64,000 nucleotides of DNA from an uncultured Flavobacteriaceae bacterium (lineage in GTDB: Bacteria; Bacteroidota; Bacteroidia; Flavobacteriales; Flavobacteriaceae), in assembly GCA_943789305.1 (NCBI GenBank), contig CALSTP010000001.1, forward strand, positions 1,443,178 through 1,507,177, given 5' to 3'. The position numbers and the translations under genes were made by a program. Positions 16,049-24,874 of the stretch are shown piece after piece. The stretch's first letter is position 1, and each line of letters starts with the position of its first letter. The notes beneath the pieces are model-generated. The model saw only the letters and a list, made by a program, of their open reading frames with translations, ran no database searches and was not told the origin of the DNA.

Positions 16049-17219
16049 TGTAGATGAAAAAGGATATTACGGTGATTTTGGCGGAGCATTTATTCCCGAA
16101 ATGCTTTATCCCAATGTTGCTGAATTGAAAAATAATTATCTGAAAATTACTGCAGAACCAGAATTTAAAAAAGAATTTGATGCCTTATTAAAAAATTATG
16201 TTGGAAGACCAACCCCTCTATATTTCGCAAAACGTTTGTCTGAAAAATACAATACAAAAATCTACCTTAAACGGGAAGACTTGTGTCATACAGGAGCACA
16301 CAAGGTAAACAATACCATTGGTCAAATCCTTTTAGCTAAGCGCTTGGGTAAAAACAGAATCATCGCCGAGACTGGGGCAGGTCAACACGGGGTTGCTACC
16401 GCAACGGTTTGTGCATTGATGGGTATTGAATGCATCGTTTATATGGGTGAACTCGACATCAAACGCCAAGCGCCCAATGTAGCTCGAATGAAAATGTTGG
16501 GAGCAGAAGTTCGTCCTGCACAATCGGGAAGTAAAACCCTTAAAGATGCAACCAACGAGGCCATCAGAGATTGGATTAACAACCCCGTTGACACACACTA
16601 CATCATCGGATCTGTCGTAGGGCCGCATCCCTACCCTGACATGGTAGCCCGTTTTCAATCCGTAATTAGTGAAGAAGTAAAAACCCAGCTCCTAGAACTC
16701 GAAGGACGAGACTATCCCGATCATGTAATTGCATGTGTTGGTGGTGGTAGCAACGCTGCAGGTTTATACTATCATTACCTCAACGACAACCGAGTTAACA
16801 TCATCGCAGTGGAGGCAGCTGGAAAAGGAATTTACTCTGGAGAAAGCGCAGCAACTTCTGCCCTAGGAAAAGAGGGAATCATTCACGGAAGTAAAACACT
16901 TTTGATGCAAACTGATGATGGACAAATTACAGAACCTTACTCCATTTCGGCTGGACTTGACTATCCAGGTGTTGGTCCCATGCATGCACATCTTTTTAGA
17001 AGCAAACGTGCCGAATTTATCTCAGTTCCCGATCAAGAAGCAATGGACTGGGGGCTAACGCTCTCTCAATTGGAAGGGATAATTCCTGCAATAGAAACAG
17101 CCCACGCTTTTGCAGCTTTAGATATACGCAAATTTGGAACCGAAGAAATAGTTGTTTTCAACTGCTCGGGACGTGGAGACAAAGATTTAGAAACCTACAT
17201 CAATTACTTTAAGCTCTAA
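16038..17219 (+). CDS. trpB: tryptophan synthase beta chain
   Basis: The 393-residue PLP enzyme joins indole to serine. It carries HTGAHKVNN near residue 85 with the Schiff-base Lys, GRPTPLYFAKRLS near 56, AETGAGQHGVA near 111, and the phosphate-binding GGGSNAAGLYYHY near 235. The C-terminal NCSGRGDKD is typical of TrpB1, the form that works with TrpA. GC content is locally higher than in the surrounding genes. The start overlaps the end of trpF. Confidence 0.97.
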   Translation: MNYNVDEKGYYGDFGGAFIPEMLYPNVAELKNNYLKITAEPEFKKEFDALLKNYVGRPTPLYFAKRLSEKYNTKIYLKREDLCHTGAHKVNNTIGQILLAKRLGKNRIIAETGAGQHGVATATVCALMGIECIVYMGELDIKRQAPNVARMKMLGAEVRPAQSGSKTLKDATNEAIRDWINNPVDTHYIIGSVVGPHPYPDMVARFQSVISEEVKTQLLELEGRDYPDHVIACVGGGSNAAGLYYHYLNDNRVNIIAVEAAGKGIYSGESAATSALGKEGIIHGSKTLLMQTDDGQITEPYSISAGLDYPGVGPMHAHLFRSKRAEFISVPDQEAMDWGLTLSQLEGIIPAIETAHAFAALDIRKFGTEEIVVFNCSGRGDKDLETYINYFKL

Positions 17220-17235
17220 AACAAGACTACTAAAA

Positions 17236-18006
17236 ATGAAACAAAATAGAATAAACCTTAAATTTCAGGAAGATAAAAAACTACTTTCCATCTATTTTTC
17301 TGCAGGCTTTCCAAATCTTGATGATACCGTTCCCATTTTAAGAAATTTAGAAGCTGCAGGAGTAGACATGGTTGAAATTGGTCTTCCATTTTCTGATCCC
17401 CTTGCAGATGGTCCTACCATTCAAGAAAGTTCGACAAAAGCCTTACGCAATGGTATGACAACAGAAAAATTATTTACCCAACTCGAAGGTATTCGAAAGT
17501 ATATTGATATTCCTTTAGTACTTATGGGCTATTTTAACCCCATGATGCAATACGGAATTGAGAAATTTTGCCAACGCTGTGAGACCATTGGCATCGACGG
17601 ACTCATCATCCCCGATTTACCCGTAGATGTTTATCATAAGCGGTACAAAAACCTATTTGACCAACACGGACTTTACAATATGTTTTTGATTACCCCTCAA
17701 ACTTCAGACGAGCGAATTCGCTACATCGATCAGGTATCGAATGGATTTATCTACATGGTATCGAGTGCAGCGGTAACGGGCGCTCAAAACACCTTTGGAG
17801 CAACACAAACCTCTTATTTCGAGCGCATTGCAAACATGAACCTCAACACCCCAACCGTTGTAGGTTTTGGAATTAGTAATGCAGCTACTTACACCGCCGC
17901 TACTACCCACTCAAAAGGCGCGATTATTGGTTCAGCTTTTATTAAATTTTTAGAGGAAAAAGGGGTCGATCGGATTGAATCTTTCATCAAAACCATTAAA
18001 GGTTAA
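17236..18006 (+). CDS. trpA: tryptophan synthase alpha chain
   Basis: The 256-residue TIM barrel cleaves indoleglycerol phosphate to indole and glyceraldehyde 3-phosphate. The catalytic Glu is in MVEIGLPFSDPLADGPTIQ near residue 46 and the second acid lies in GIDGLIIPDLPVD near 118. It closes the trp operon 16 bases after trpB. Its stop overlaps the end of the opposing DNA glycosylase gene by 11 bases. No terminator hairpin is visible between the converging genes. Confidence 0.96.
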   Translation: MKQNRINLKFQEDKKLLSIYFSAGFPNLDDTVPILRNLEAAGVDMVEIGLPFSDPLADGPTIQESSTKALRNGMTTEKLFTQLEGIRKYIDIPLVLMGYFNPMMQYGIEKFCQRCETIGIDGLIIPDLPVDVYHKRYKNLFDQHGLYNMFLITPQTSDERIRYIDQVSNGFIYMVSSAAVTGAQNTFGATQTSYFERIANMNLNTPTVVGFGISNAATYTAATTHSKGAIIGSAFIKFLEEKGVDRIESFIKTIKG

Positions 18007-18655
18007 AAACAACTCTGTATTGTTCCACTCTAAAATCTAGGGTATTGTAGTTTGGGTCACGTTGCTTAGCCTTTTTGTAAGCCTGCATACTCCCAATTGC
18101 AAGGTTAGCAGTTCCAGACGGTGCTGTTAGGCTGTGTGTTTTTATGTTTCTCCCTGCCCAATTAAACTGATGTATTTTGGGAACTTGATTATCCAAACAA
18201 TCAAAAAGAATCTTTGCCTTCTTCAAAATTTTACGAAAAAAATACTCAGGTCCATTTTTACTATTCCCACCTATAAAAATCAAGGAATCAACTTTGGGGT
18301 GTTGCTCCAAAATGGAAAGGATATCTCGAAGCTGAACATCTTGCATTCCCAAGTCAGATGCATCAATTTTATGGCGATATGCTCCCCCTACAATATCGCA
18401 AATTCCAAACCGCTCGTGTTTCAGAAAGGCTTTGCGCTGTTCAATAGCAAAATGAGTATTTTCAAAATCAAGTTTTAAATCATACAAACGATTCCAAATC
18501 TTCCATAGCATTCCATTGCTGCTGCCATAACAAAAATCCACATCTTGGGCGTTCAAGTTACCTGTTGAAAAACGCGGAGGGGGTAATGTACCTACAATCA
18601 AACGAGTAGCAGTTTCAGGAATGAAGGGTGGGTAAGAATGTTTATTAAACCACAT
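17996..18655 (-). CDS. uracil-DNA glycosylase superfamily protein
   Basis: The 219-residue protein has superfamily features: GTLPPPRFS near residue 22 resembles the water-activating motif, a central VDSLIFIGGNSKNG strand-loop, and HSLTAPSGTAN near 170 resembles the DNA-minor-groove motif. Members remove uracil or other deaminated bases from DNA. The Gly-x-Leu-Pro-Pro start is unlike family 1 UNG, so it fits a diverged family of the Mug/UdgX kind; substrate is not predictable. It converges on trpA with an 11-base overlap. Confidence 0.75.
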   Translation of the reverse strand: MWFNKHSYPPFIPETATRLIVGTLPPPRFSTGNLNAQDVDFCYGSSNGMLWKIWNRLYDLKLDFENTHFAIEQRKAFLKHERFGICDIVGGAYRHKIDASDLGMQDVQLRDILSILEQHPKVDSLIFIGGNSKNGPEYFFRKILKKAKILFDCLDNQVPKIHQFNWAGRNIKTHSLTAPSGTANLAIGSMQAYKKAKQRDPNYNTLDFRVEQYRVVFNL

Positions 18656-18709
18656 ATTTGGAGTTTAGGATAAAAATAAATATTTTAGAGGAAAGATAAT
18701 CAACTACTT

Positions 18710-18817
18710 ATGGGAAAAGGAGATAAAAAAACAAAGCGTGGAAAAATAACTAGAGGTACCTACGGGGCACGTCGAAGTCGAAAAAAACACAAACTAAGAA
18801 AAAAGGCAAAAGCCTGA
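18710..18817 (+). CDS. 30S ribosomal protein bTHX
   Basis: This 35-residue protein is missed by the ORF track. It begins MGKGDKKTKRGKI and continues with GTYGARRSRKKHK, the signature of bTHX (Thx), a very basic peptide that sits in the head of the 30S subunit in Thermus and is common in Bacteroidota. Eighteen of the 35 residues are Lys or Arg. The stop is TGA. It lies alone between divergent and convergent neighbours. No SD is evident. Confidence 0.88.
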   Translation: MGKGDKKTKRGKITRGTYGARRSRKKHKLRKKAKA

Positions 18818-18866
18818 TTCCAAAACCTTTGAATGAATAGCGAATTTAGTTGGGGAATAAACCTTT

Positions 18867-19628
18867 TTAACGAATGAAAACGGGCTGGTTTTCGTTCAAA
18901 GTATGCTCTTCGCTGTATTGATACCCATCGGTATTAAAACCTAAGAGATCCGTTTTATTTTTACAGTCGTTATCAATTACATAACGTACCATCATACCTC
19001 GCGCTTTTTTGGCGAAAAAAGAGATGATTTTGAGTTTTCCGTTTTTAAAATCTTTGAATTGAGGGGTAATTATTTCAGCCTTTAAAGTTTTATCATCAAT
19101 TGCATTGAAGTATTCATTACTTGCTAGGTTAATTAAGTTTTTATTTTGTCCCATTTCTTCATTTAAGGCTTCTGCAACCTTTTGTTTCCAAAATTCAGGA
19201 AGATTTTTTTTTGTGCCAACTGAAAATTTAGTCCCCATCTCAAGGCGATAGGCCTGAATCAGATCCATAGGTTTGAGTAAACCATACAAACCGGATAAAA
19301 TTCTAAGTTGACTTTGAAGTTGTTCTATTTTATATGAAGGGAGACTGTAAACATCTAGACCCGTGTATACGTCACCGTCAAAAGTGTAGACTGCTGGTCG
19401 TGCGTTTTGACTGGTAAAAGGTAATTCAAATGCTTGATTTCTGTCCCAGTTTAATTGAGATAAGTTTTCAGAAATCCCCATGAGTTTTCCTAAAGATTTT
19501 ACCGATTTTTTTTTCAATAAACTATTGATCCGCTCAGCCTCACTTAAAAATAATGGAAGCGTAAATGTTGATTTAGGTAATGTTTTTTCAAAATTAAGAG
19601 ACTTTGCCGGTGAGATAATCATTTTCAT
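18867..19628 (-). CDS. yaaA: peroxide stress protein YaaA
   Basis: The 253-residue protein matches the YaaA (DUF328) family: MIISPAKSLNFEKTLP at the start, then VYTFDGDVYTGLD near 79, LRILSGLYGLLKP near 106, and NLASNEYFNAID near 165. E. coli YaaA binds DNA and lowers intracellular iron after peroxide exposure. Length is normal. It appears monocistronic, 78 bases from rluD on the same strand. Confidence 0.93.
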   Translation of the reverse strand: MKMIISPAKSLNFEKTLPKSTFTLPLFLSEAERINSLLKKKSVKSLGKLMGISENLSQLNWDRNQAFELPFTSQNARPAVYTFDGDVYTGLDVYSLPSYKIEQLQSQLRILSGLYGLLKPMDLIQAYRLEMGTKFSVGTKKNLPEFWKQKVAEALNEEMGQNKNLINLASNEYFNAIDDKTLKAEIITPQFKDFKNGKLKIISFFAKKARGMMVRYVIDNDCKNKTDLLGFNTDGYQYSEEHTLNENQPVFIR

Positions 19629-19706
19629 AGAACATCATTTTAATCAAATGTAAGAGGGTTAGATGAAAATTGCAAATCATACGAATTCTAACATTTTATA
19701 TCCACA

Positions 19707-20741
19707 TTATAAATTTTTATGCACCGCGTATTGCCTCCATTTATCAAGTGTATTTTTAATATCACTTGGGATTTCAGAATCGAACTCCATCCACTTACCT
19801 GTTACGGGATGTTCAAAACCCAAAGTTTTTGCATGCAAGGCTTGTCTCGGTATAAGCTTAAAACAATTGTCTACAAATTGTTTGTATTTAGTAAAGCTGG
19901 TTCCCTTTAAAATTGAGTTACCTCCGTAACGCTCATCATTAAAAAGAGTGTGACCTATATGTTTCATATGTGCCCGGATTTGATGTGTACGCCCCGTTTC
20001 TAATTCGCATTCTAAAAAAGTAACATACCCCAAACGTTCCAAAACTTTGAAATGGGTAATTGCTGGTTTTCCAGCTTCACCTTCTTCAAAGACGGTCATT
20101 TGTAAGCGATTTTTTGGATGGCGCCCAATATTACCCTCTATTGTACCACTGTCTTCTTTGACATCCCCCCATACCAAAGCGTGATATTTTCGTTTGGAGC
20201 TTTTATCAAAAAATTGTTTGGACAGATGAGTCATTGCGACCTCTGTTTTAGCTATTACCAAAAGACCTGAGGTATCTTTGTCGATTCGATGAACAAGACC
20301 TGGTCGATGTTGCTCGTTTTTAGGTAAGTTTTCGAAATGAAACATTAAAGCATTTATCAACGTGCCTGAATAGTTTCCATGTCCAGGATGGACGACCATT
20401 CCTGCGGCCTTATTAACTAAAATTAAACTTTCATCTTCATATACAATATCAAGGGGTAGGTCTTCCCCTACCAATAAATTTTCAGCAGGCGGATGCCCAA
20501 AAAGTACACGTACGGTATCACCTCCTTTAACTTTATAATTGGACTTTACAGTAACATCATTCACAAAAATACTTCCTTCTTTTGCTGCTTTTTGAATTTT
20601 ATTTCGAGTAGCATTTTCAACCCGATTCATTAAGTATTTATCAACTCTTAAGGGTTCTTGACCAGGATCAGCTGTAAAAGAAAAATGTTCATGAAGTACT
20701 TGCTCATCTTGAAATTCAGGCTCTAAATTATCGTTTTCCAT
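19707..20741 (-). CDS. rluD: 23S rRNA pseudouridine synthase, RluA/RluD type
   Basis: The 344-residue protein has an N-terminal S4 RNA-binding domain (LRVDKYLMNRVENATRNKIQ near residue 29) and the RluA catalytic core, with HRIDKDTSGLLVIAKTE near residue 150 holding the catalytic Asp. RluD modifies helix 69 of 23S rRNA; the S4 domain supports RluD or RluC rather than RluA. Its first 14 bases overlap the end of the PASTA gene, so the two are cotranscribed. Confidence 0.93.
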   Translation of the reverse strand: MENDNLEPEFQDEQVLHEHFSFTADPGQEPLRVDKYLMNRVENATRNKIQKAAKEGSIFVNDVTVKSNYKVKGGDTVRVLFGHPPAENLLVGEDLPLDIVYEDESLILVNKAAGMVVHPGHGNYSGTLINALMFHFENLPKNEQHRPGLVHRIDKDTSGLLVIAKTEVAMTHLSKQFFDKSSKRKYHALVWGDVKEDSGTIEGNIGRHPKNRLQMTVFEEGEAGKPAITHFKVLERLGYVTFLECELETGRTHQIRAHMKHIGHTLFNDERYGGNSILKGTSFTKYKQFVDNCFKLIPRQALHAKTLGFEHPVTGKWMEFDSEIPSDIKNTLDKWRQYAVHKNL

Positions 20742-21282
20742 TCCCGAGTACTAAGTCAATTTTTGATGTTTTAGGTAAAATAGCTCCTGGTTTAATCGCT
20801 TTACCCTGATATCGAATTTGAAGAACCATATCCTTTCCTATATTGTTTCGATAAGTAATTTCACCCAACTGAAACCCTACCGCAGTAAGTTTAGTTTCAG
20901 CATTTCTTTTCGTAATTTGTATTACATCCGGTACGCTTAATTTTCTGAAACCCGACGGATTGATTGTCAAATATATTTTTCTTCCTTTTTTGACATCAGA
21001 TCCGGCTAAAGGGAACTGTTCAATTGCAGCAAAGGCAGGATATGAAGGGTTAAATTTTGCTGAATCCAGAACTTCAAAACGCAGCTCATACTGGTCTAAT
21101 ACCGAAGCGATAGTTTGAATGTCAAGTGCTTCTAAATCTGGAACTTGAATGTTTTCTCTGTGTTGAGTAAACTTGTTTAATCCATGAAAAGAGAAGCCTA
21201 CAAATAACACTAAAAGTAATCCAGCCCAGAGCAGTTGCTTTAGAAAGAGTTTACTGAAAAAGAAACGAAAGAAATTAATCAT
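20728..21282 (-). CDS. membrane-anchored PASTA domain protein
   Basis: I start the gene at ATG 21282 (MINFFRFFFSKLF), giving 184 residues. The extension in the track runs antisense into ddl and should be dropped. A membrane segment lies at about 14-32 and the rest is extracytoplasmic: one PASTA repeat after IQVPDLEALDIQ, then a second after KLSVPDVIQITKRNAETKL. PASTA domains bind peptidoglycan fragments or beta-lactams in other proteins. There is no kinase or transpeptidase domain. It is divergent to ddl, a wall-synthesis gene, and overlaps rluD, an arrangement common in Flavobacteriia. Confidence 0.88.
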   Translation of the reverse strand: MINFFRFFFSKLFLKQLLWAGLLLVLFVGFSFHGLNKFTQHRENIQVPDLEALDIQTIASVLDQYELRFEVLDSAKFNPSYPAFAAIEQFPLAGSDVKKGRKIYLTINPSGFRKLSVPDVIQITKRNAETKLTAVGFQLGEITYRNNIGKDMVLQIRYQGKAIKPGAILPKTSKIDLVLGNGKR

Positions 21283-21397
21283 AGTTTTAATATGGAGTAA
21301 AGATAATAAAACCGACTTGTTTTGAAACGATGGAAAACAATTACCTTTACCTGAGCAACTTTTAAAGTTAAATTCTAAATGTCCAAAATTTAAAAGC

Positions 21398-22387
21398 ATG
21401 AATACAATAGTTGGTGTTGCTTTGGGTGGTTTTACCTCAGAAAACAATATTTCTAAAAAAAGTGGTAATGCCGTTTTCAATGCACTACAAAAAAGCCCTT
21501 TTGATGTATTTAAAATAAATATCACAAGAAAGGACTGGTCTGTTTCGGATAGGTCAGGAAATGTTTTCAAACTGAATAAAGGAGACTTTTCTTTTGTGAA
21601 AAATGGAGTATCAATAAATTTTGATGTGATTGTAAATATGATTCATGGTGCTCCCGGAGAAAATGGCCAACTTGCTGGAATGTTGGAGTTACTGAAGATA
21701 CCACAAACCAGCTGCTCTAGCTATGTAGCAGCACTAACCTACAATAAAAGAGATTGCCTAGCTGTTGCTCGATCGAGTAAAATACCTACTGCTAGTTTTT
21801 TTACTTTAGATCAAGGTGATGAATTTACAATTGAAGAGATCGAGAAGGTTGTTGGATTTCCATGTTTTGTAAAAGCTAACAGAGCTGGAAGTAGTTTTGG
21901 AGTTTCCAAGGTATATACGCCTGAAGAACTTCCTTCAGCCATTGAAAAATCATTTGAAGAAGATAATCAAATCCTTATTGAAACAGCTCTAGAAGGAAGA
22001 GAGTTTAGCGTAGGAGTATGCAAATGGAAAAATAAAATTAATGTGCTGCCAATCACAGAAATAATCAGTGAAAATGATTTTTTCGATTACGAAGCAAAAT
22101 ATGAAGGAAAATCGCGAGAAATAACACCTGCTAAAATTCCGGAAGAATGGGAGAAAACACTTGTAGGTTTATCAAAAAAAATATACAAACAAATGGGACT
22201 TGAAGGAGTAGTTCGAAGTGAATTCATTTTTGAAAACGGAATCCCTCACTTGCTCGAAATCAATACAATCCCTGGAATGACTTTAGAGAGTTTAATTCCA
22301 CAACAATTAGAAGCCGGCGGAATTTCGTTAACGGAATTCATGGAAGAACTCATATCTGAAACAATGAAAAAAAAAGAATATCTTTAG
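21398..22387 (+). CDS. ddl: D-alanine--D-alanine ligase
   Basis: The 329-residue ATP-grasp enzyme makes D-Ala-D-Ala for peptidoglycan. It shows NMIHGAPGENGQLAGMLEL near 84, TYNKRDCLAVARSS, the FVKANRAGSSFGVSK loop near 167, and EINTIPGMTLESLIPQQ near 286, which supplies the metal-binding Glu and Asn. The usual HGxxGEDG appears here as HGAPGENG. A candidate promoter (TTTG, 17 bases, TACCTTTA) lies near 21322-21349. coaD follows after 4 bases. Confidence 0.95.
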   Translation: MNTIVGVALGGFTSENNISKKSGNAVFNALQKSPFDVFKINITRKDWSVSDRSGNVFKLNKGDFSFVKNGVSINFDVIVNMIHGAPGENGQLAGMLELLKIPQTSCSSYVAALTYNKRDCLAVARSSKIPTASFFTLDQGDEFTIEEIEKVVGFPCFVKANRAGSSFGVSKVYTPEELPSAIEKSFEEDNQILIETALEGREFSVGVCKWKNKINVLPITEIISENDFFDYEAKYEGKSREITPAKIPEEWEKTLVGLSKKIYKQMGLEGVVRSEFIFENGIPHLLEINTIPGMTLESLIPQQLEAGGISLTEFMEELISETMKKKEYL

Positions 22388-22391
22388 GATT

Positions 22392-22847
22392 ATGAAGAAA
22401 GCAATTTTTCCAGGTTCATTTGATCCAATTACCAACGGACACGTTGATATTATTAAAAGAGCAATTCCTTTGTTTGACGAGATTGTAATCTCAATCGGTA
22501 TTAATTCGAACAAAAAATACATGTTTTCTTTAAAAGAACGCAAACGTTTTATTGAAAAAACTTTTGAAAATGAAAATAAAATTTCTGTTCAAACATACAA
22601 GGGACTTACTGTTGGTTTTTGTATGAATATTGGAGCATCCTTCATTTTGAGGGGTCTTCGAAACCCAGCAGACTTTGAATTTGAAAAAGCAATAGCGCAT
22701 ACAAATAGTAGCCTTTCAGGAATTGAAACCGTTTTCTTATTAACTTCAACAGAAACTTCCTTTATCAGTAGCAGTATTGTTCGAGAAGTAATTCATAATC
22801 AAGGAGACTACAAACACCTCGTTCCAAAATCTGTAATCCAGTCTTAA
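22392..22847 (+). CDS. coaD: phosphopantetheine adenylyltransferase
   Basis: The 151-residue enzyme makes dephospho-CoA from 4'-phosphopantetheine and ATP. It starts MKKAIFPGSFDPITNGHVDII with the nucleotidyltransferase TxGH-type motif (TNGH), has RGLRNPADFEFE near 90, and ends with the ISSSIVREVI segment. Length is typical. It is cotranscribed with ddl and overlaps the end of the opposing NUDIX gene by 4 bases. Confidence 0.95.
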   Translation: MKKAIFPGSFDPITNGHVDIIKRAIPLFDEIVISIGINSNKKYMFSLKERKRFIEKTFENENKISVQTYKGLTVGFCMNIGASFILRGLRNPADFEFEKAIAHTNSSLSGIETVFLLTSTETSFISSSIVREVIHNQGDYKHLVPKSVIQS

Positions 22848-23437
22848 AGATTTTCATAAACTAGTTTGATGTTTTCATAAGCATTCTGAAACTTTTCTGG
22901 AATTTCTGACTCATTAATCCAAACTGCTTGCTCAATACCCTCTTTTGTTTGAGGAATCAAATCTATCTTTGAAGACGTTCTCATTTCAAACCAAAACGTC
23001 TTTTTAAGTTTATACCTGCCATTTCTATTGAAAATGTGTAGCGTATTAATTAATGGTCTAATGATTTCTAATCCTTCAACCCCTGTTTCTTCCTCTACTT
23101 CTCTAATTGCGGCTATTTTAACAGGTTCATTTTTCTCTATTCTCCCCTTAGGTAAGTCCCATTTTTTATTTCTGTAAATAAACAATAAGCGTTGATCTTG
23201 ATGTCGAACCATACCTCCAGCTGCTTCAACAACTGGAAAATGTTTTAAAAAATGCATCCATAATTTTTCTTCAGAGGGGTGATACAAATACAGGGAATTG
23301 ATTTTTTTAGACTTCAATGCTTTTATAATACCTTCAGGCGATGAAAATTTTATAAAAAAAACTGGAATTTCATCAGTTTGAGGAACCAATTCAGTTATTA
23401 AGAAAATTGGTTTTTGATTGAAAAATACTTTATACAT
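22844..23437 (-). CDS. NUDIX hydrolase
   Basis: I start at ATG 23437 (MYKVFFNQKPIFL), giving 197 residues; the track's 16-residue extension overlaps pyrE. The NUDIX box is intact near residue 100: G, five residues, E, seven residues, REVEEETGV. An N-terminal domain of about 65 residues precedes the catalytic domain, which starts around VEAAGGMVRHQDQRLL. Such enzymes cleave nucleoside diphosphates linked to other groups; the substrate is unknown. Its start codon is only 6 bases from that of the divergent pyrE. Confidence 0.87.
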   Translation of the reverse strand: MYKVFFNQKPIFLITELVPQTDEIPVFFIKFSSPEGIIKALKSKKINSLYLYHPSEEKLWMHFLKHFPVVEAAGGMVRHQDQRLLFIYRNKKWDLPKGRIEKNEPVKIAAIREVEEETGVEGLEIIRPLINTLHIFNRNGRYKLKKTFWFEMRTSSKIDLIPQTKEGIEQAVWINESEIPEKFQNAYENIKLVYENL

Positions 23438-23440
23438 TTG
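23433..23440 (+). promoter_or_regulatory. candidate -7 element of pyrE
   Basis: TACATTTG matches TAnnTTTG and overlaps the NUDIX start codon. The pyrE ATG begins only 3 bases later, so the pyrE transcript may start at or inside its own start codon. TTG triplets at 23407 and 23418 are possible but badly spaced -33 elements. Confidence 0.45.
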
Positions 23441-23443
23441 TGT

Positions 23444-24085
23444 ATGATTTATAACGAACAAATAGCCTACAAAACTGCTGCTCATTTACTACAAATTAAT
23501 GCAATTAAATTGGAACCAAAAAATCCATTTACATGGGCGAGTGGATGGAAATCTCCAATATATTGTGACAATCGATTAGCACTATCATATCCAAAAGTTA
23601 GAGATTTCTTGACAGATATATTGGCTGAACAAGTAAAATCTTTGTACGGAACTGAGGTGACTATTGCAGGTGTAGCTACTGGTGCAATTGGAATTGGAGC
23701 ACTGGTTGCTCAAAAATTGAATTTACCTTTTGTATATGTTCGCCCTCAAGCCAAAAAACACGGACGTCAAAATCAAATTGAAGGATTTATTCAAGAAGGA
23801 CAGGTCGTTGTTGTAATTGAAGATCTGATCAGTACTGGAATGAGTAGTTTAAACGCAGTAGCTGCAATTAAAGCTGAAGGTATTGAAGTTTTAGGAATGA
23901 TTGCTTTATTCTCATATGGATTTTCTGTTGCAAAAAATAATTTTGAAAAAGCTGGTGTTCAACTCCACACTTTGAGTGACTATGACCATTTGATAGAATT
24001 TGCTAGAGATAATAAAACAATAGAAAAAAGCCAACAAGATACGCTTGTCAATTGGAGAAAAGACCCTTCAAACTGGAGTCCCTAA
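23444..24085 (+). CDS. pyrE: orotate phosphoribosyltransferase
   Basis: I start at ATG 23444 (MIYNEQIAYKTAA), giving 213 residues; the earlier start in the track overlaps the divergent NUDIX gene. The enzyme joins orotate to PRPP in pyrimidine synthesis. Motifs are WASGWKSPIYCDNR near 35, VYVRPQAKKHGRQNQIEG near 99 (the flexible catalytic loop with Lys-Lys-His), and the PRPP-binding VVVIEDLISTGMSS near 123. Its stop overlaps the end of birA on the other strand. Confidence 0.95.
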   Translation: MIYNEQIAYKTAAHLLQINAIKLEPKNPFTWASGWKSPIYCDNRLALSYPKVRDFLTDILAEQVKSLYGTEVTIAGVATGAIGIGALVAQKLNLPFVYVRPQAKKHGRQNQIEGFIQEGQVVVVIEDLISTGMSSLNAVAAIKAEGIEVLGMIALFSYGFSVAKNNFEKAGVQLHTLSDYDHLIEFARDNKTIEKSQQDTLVNWRKDPSNWSP

Positions 24086-24816
24086 TTTTTCAATTTAATT
24101 TGTTTTAAATCATACGCACACATTTTACGATCTTCTAGTTCAACTTTTAACAATCCTTGTGGGGTAACACCCCTTATAATTCCTGTAAACATTCGCCCTT
24201 TTGATTCAAAAGTGCTAGGTAAATTTCGTCTGTAAAGCGAAGCCTCATAAGTTTTTATTATTTGTTCTTGGGGGTGATTTAAAAGTTCAAGTTTTTGATT
24301 TAGAAGTTTTAGAAAACAATTCATCACCTCATCCAAATCATATAAAATTCCTGAGATTTTGAACATAGAACTAGCAATAGGAAGATTTTTAAAATGATTT
24401 TGATTTACATTGAGTCCAACTCCAATTACACTTGCATGAAGTGAAGAGGTTTTGAACATGTTTTCAATCAAAATTCCACAAATTTTTTTGTCACCTGACA
24501 TAATGTCGTTTGGCCATTTTACATGAGTTTTGGGAATCATAAAGGAATTTAATGTTGCCTCAACTGCTAAAGAAACAACAGCACTTAATACAAAAGGGTT
24601 TTGAATTAAAAGATCACTAAATTCCTTGTAGATACTGAATGTTAGATTTTTACCTTTCTCTGATATCCAAATAGAATTGCTTTGCCCTCTACCACTATTC
24701 TGAGTTTGTGACCAAACAACATCACAATCAGTACACTTGTTTGATGAATAGCGCTCTTTCATCCAAGAATTCGTTGAATCAGTGGCATTAATTTTGATTA
24801 AATTGAAATAATGCAT
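24082..24816 (-). CDS. birA: biotin--[acetyl-CoA-carboxylase] ligase
   Basis: I start at ATG 24816 (MHYFNLIKINATDSTN), giving 244 residues; the track begins at an upstream TTG. The catalytic domain is complete: DSTNSWMKE near 12, SQTQNSGRGQSNSIW near 35 (the biotinyl-AMP loop, normally GRGR), VKWPNDIM near 96, and GVGLNVNQ near 131. There is no N-terminal helix-turn-helix, so it is a ligase without repressor function. It diverges from rsfS. Confidence 0.93.
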   Translation of the reverse strand: MHYFNLIKINATDSTNSWMKERYSSNKCTDCDVVWSQTQNSGRGQSNSIWISEKGKNLTFSIYKEFSDLLIQNPFVLSAVVSLAVEATLNSFMIPKTHVKWPNDIMSGDKKICGILIENMFKTSSLHASVIGVGLNVNQNHFKNLPIASSMFKISGILYDLDEVMNCFLKLLNQKLELLNHPQEQIIKTYEASLYRRNLPSTFESKGRMFTGIIRGVTPQGLLKVELEDRKMCAYDLKQIKLKN

Positions 24817-24826
24817 CTTAAAAATA

Positions 24827-24856
24827 CTTGTGTCTGCCAATATTATAATAAATTTG
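24827..24856 (+). promoter_or_regulatory. promoter of the rsfS-ftsH operon
   Basis: CTTG at 24827-24830 and TAAATTTG at 24849-24856 are separated by 18 bases, a good Bacteroidota promoter match. The predicted transcript start lies about 12 bases before the rsfS ATG. Confidence 0.65.
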
Positions 24857-24874
24857 TGTTAAAGAAAAAAATTA

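Noticed and set aside
21283-21570. Long N-terminal extension of the PASTA protein as given in the track
   Set aside because: The extension runs antisense through the 5' end of ddl and lacks protein-like character; ATG 21282 followed by a membrane segment is the better start.
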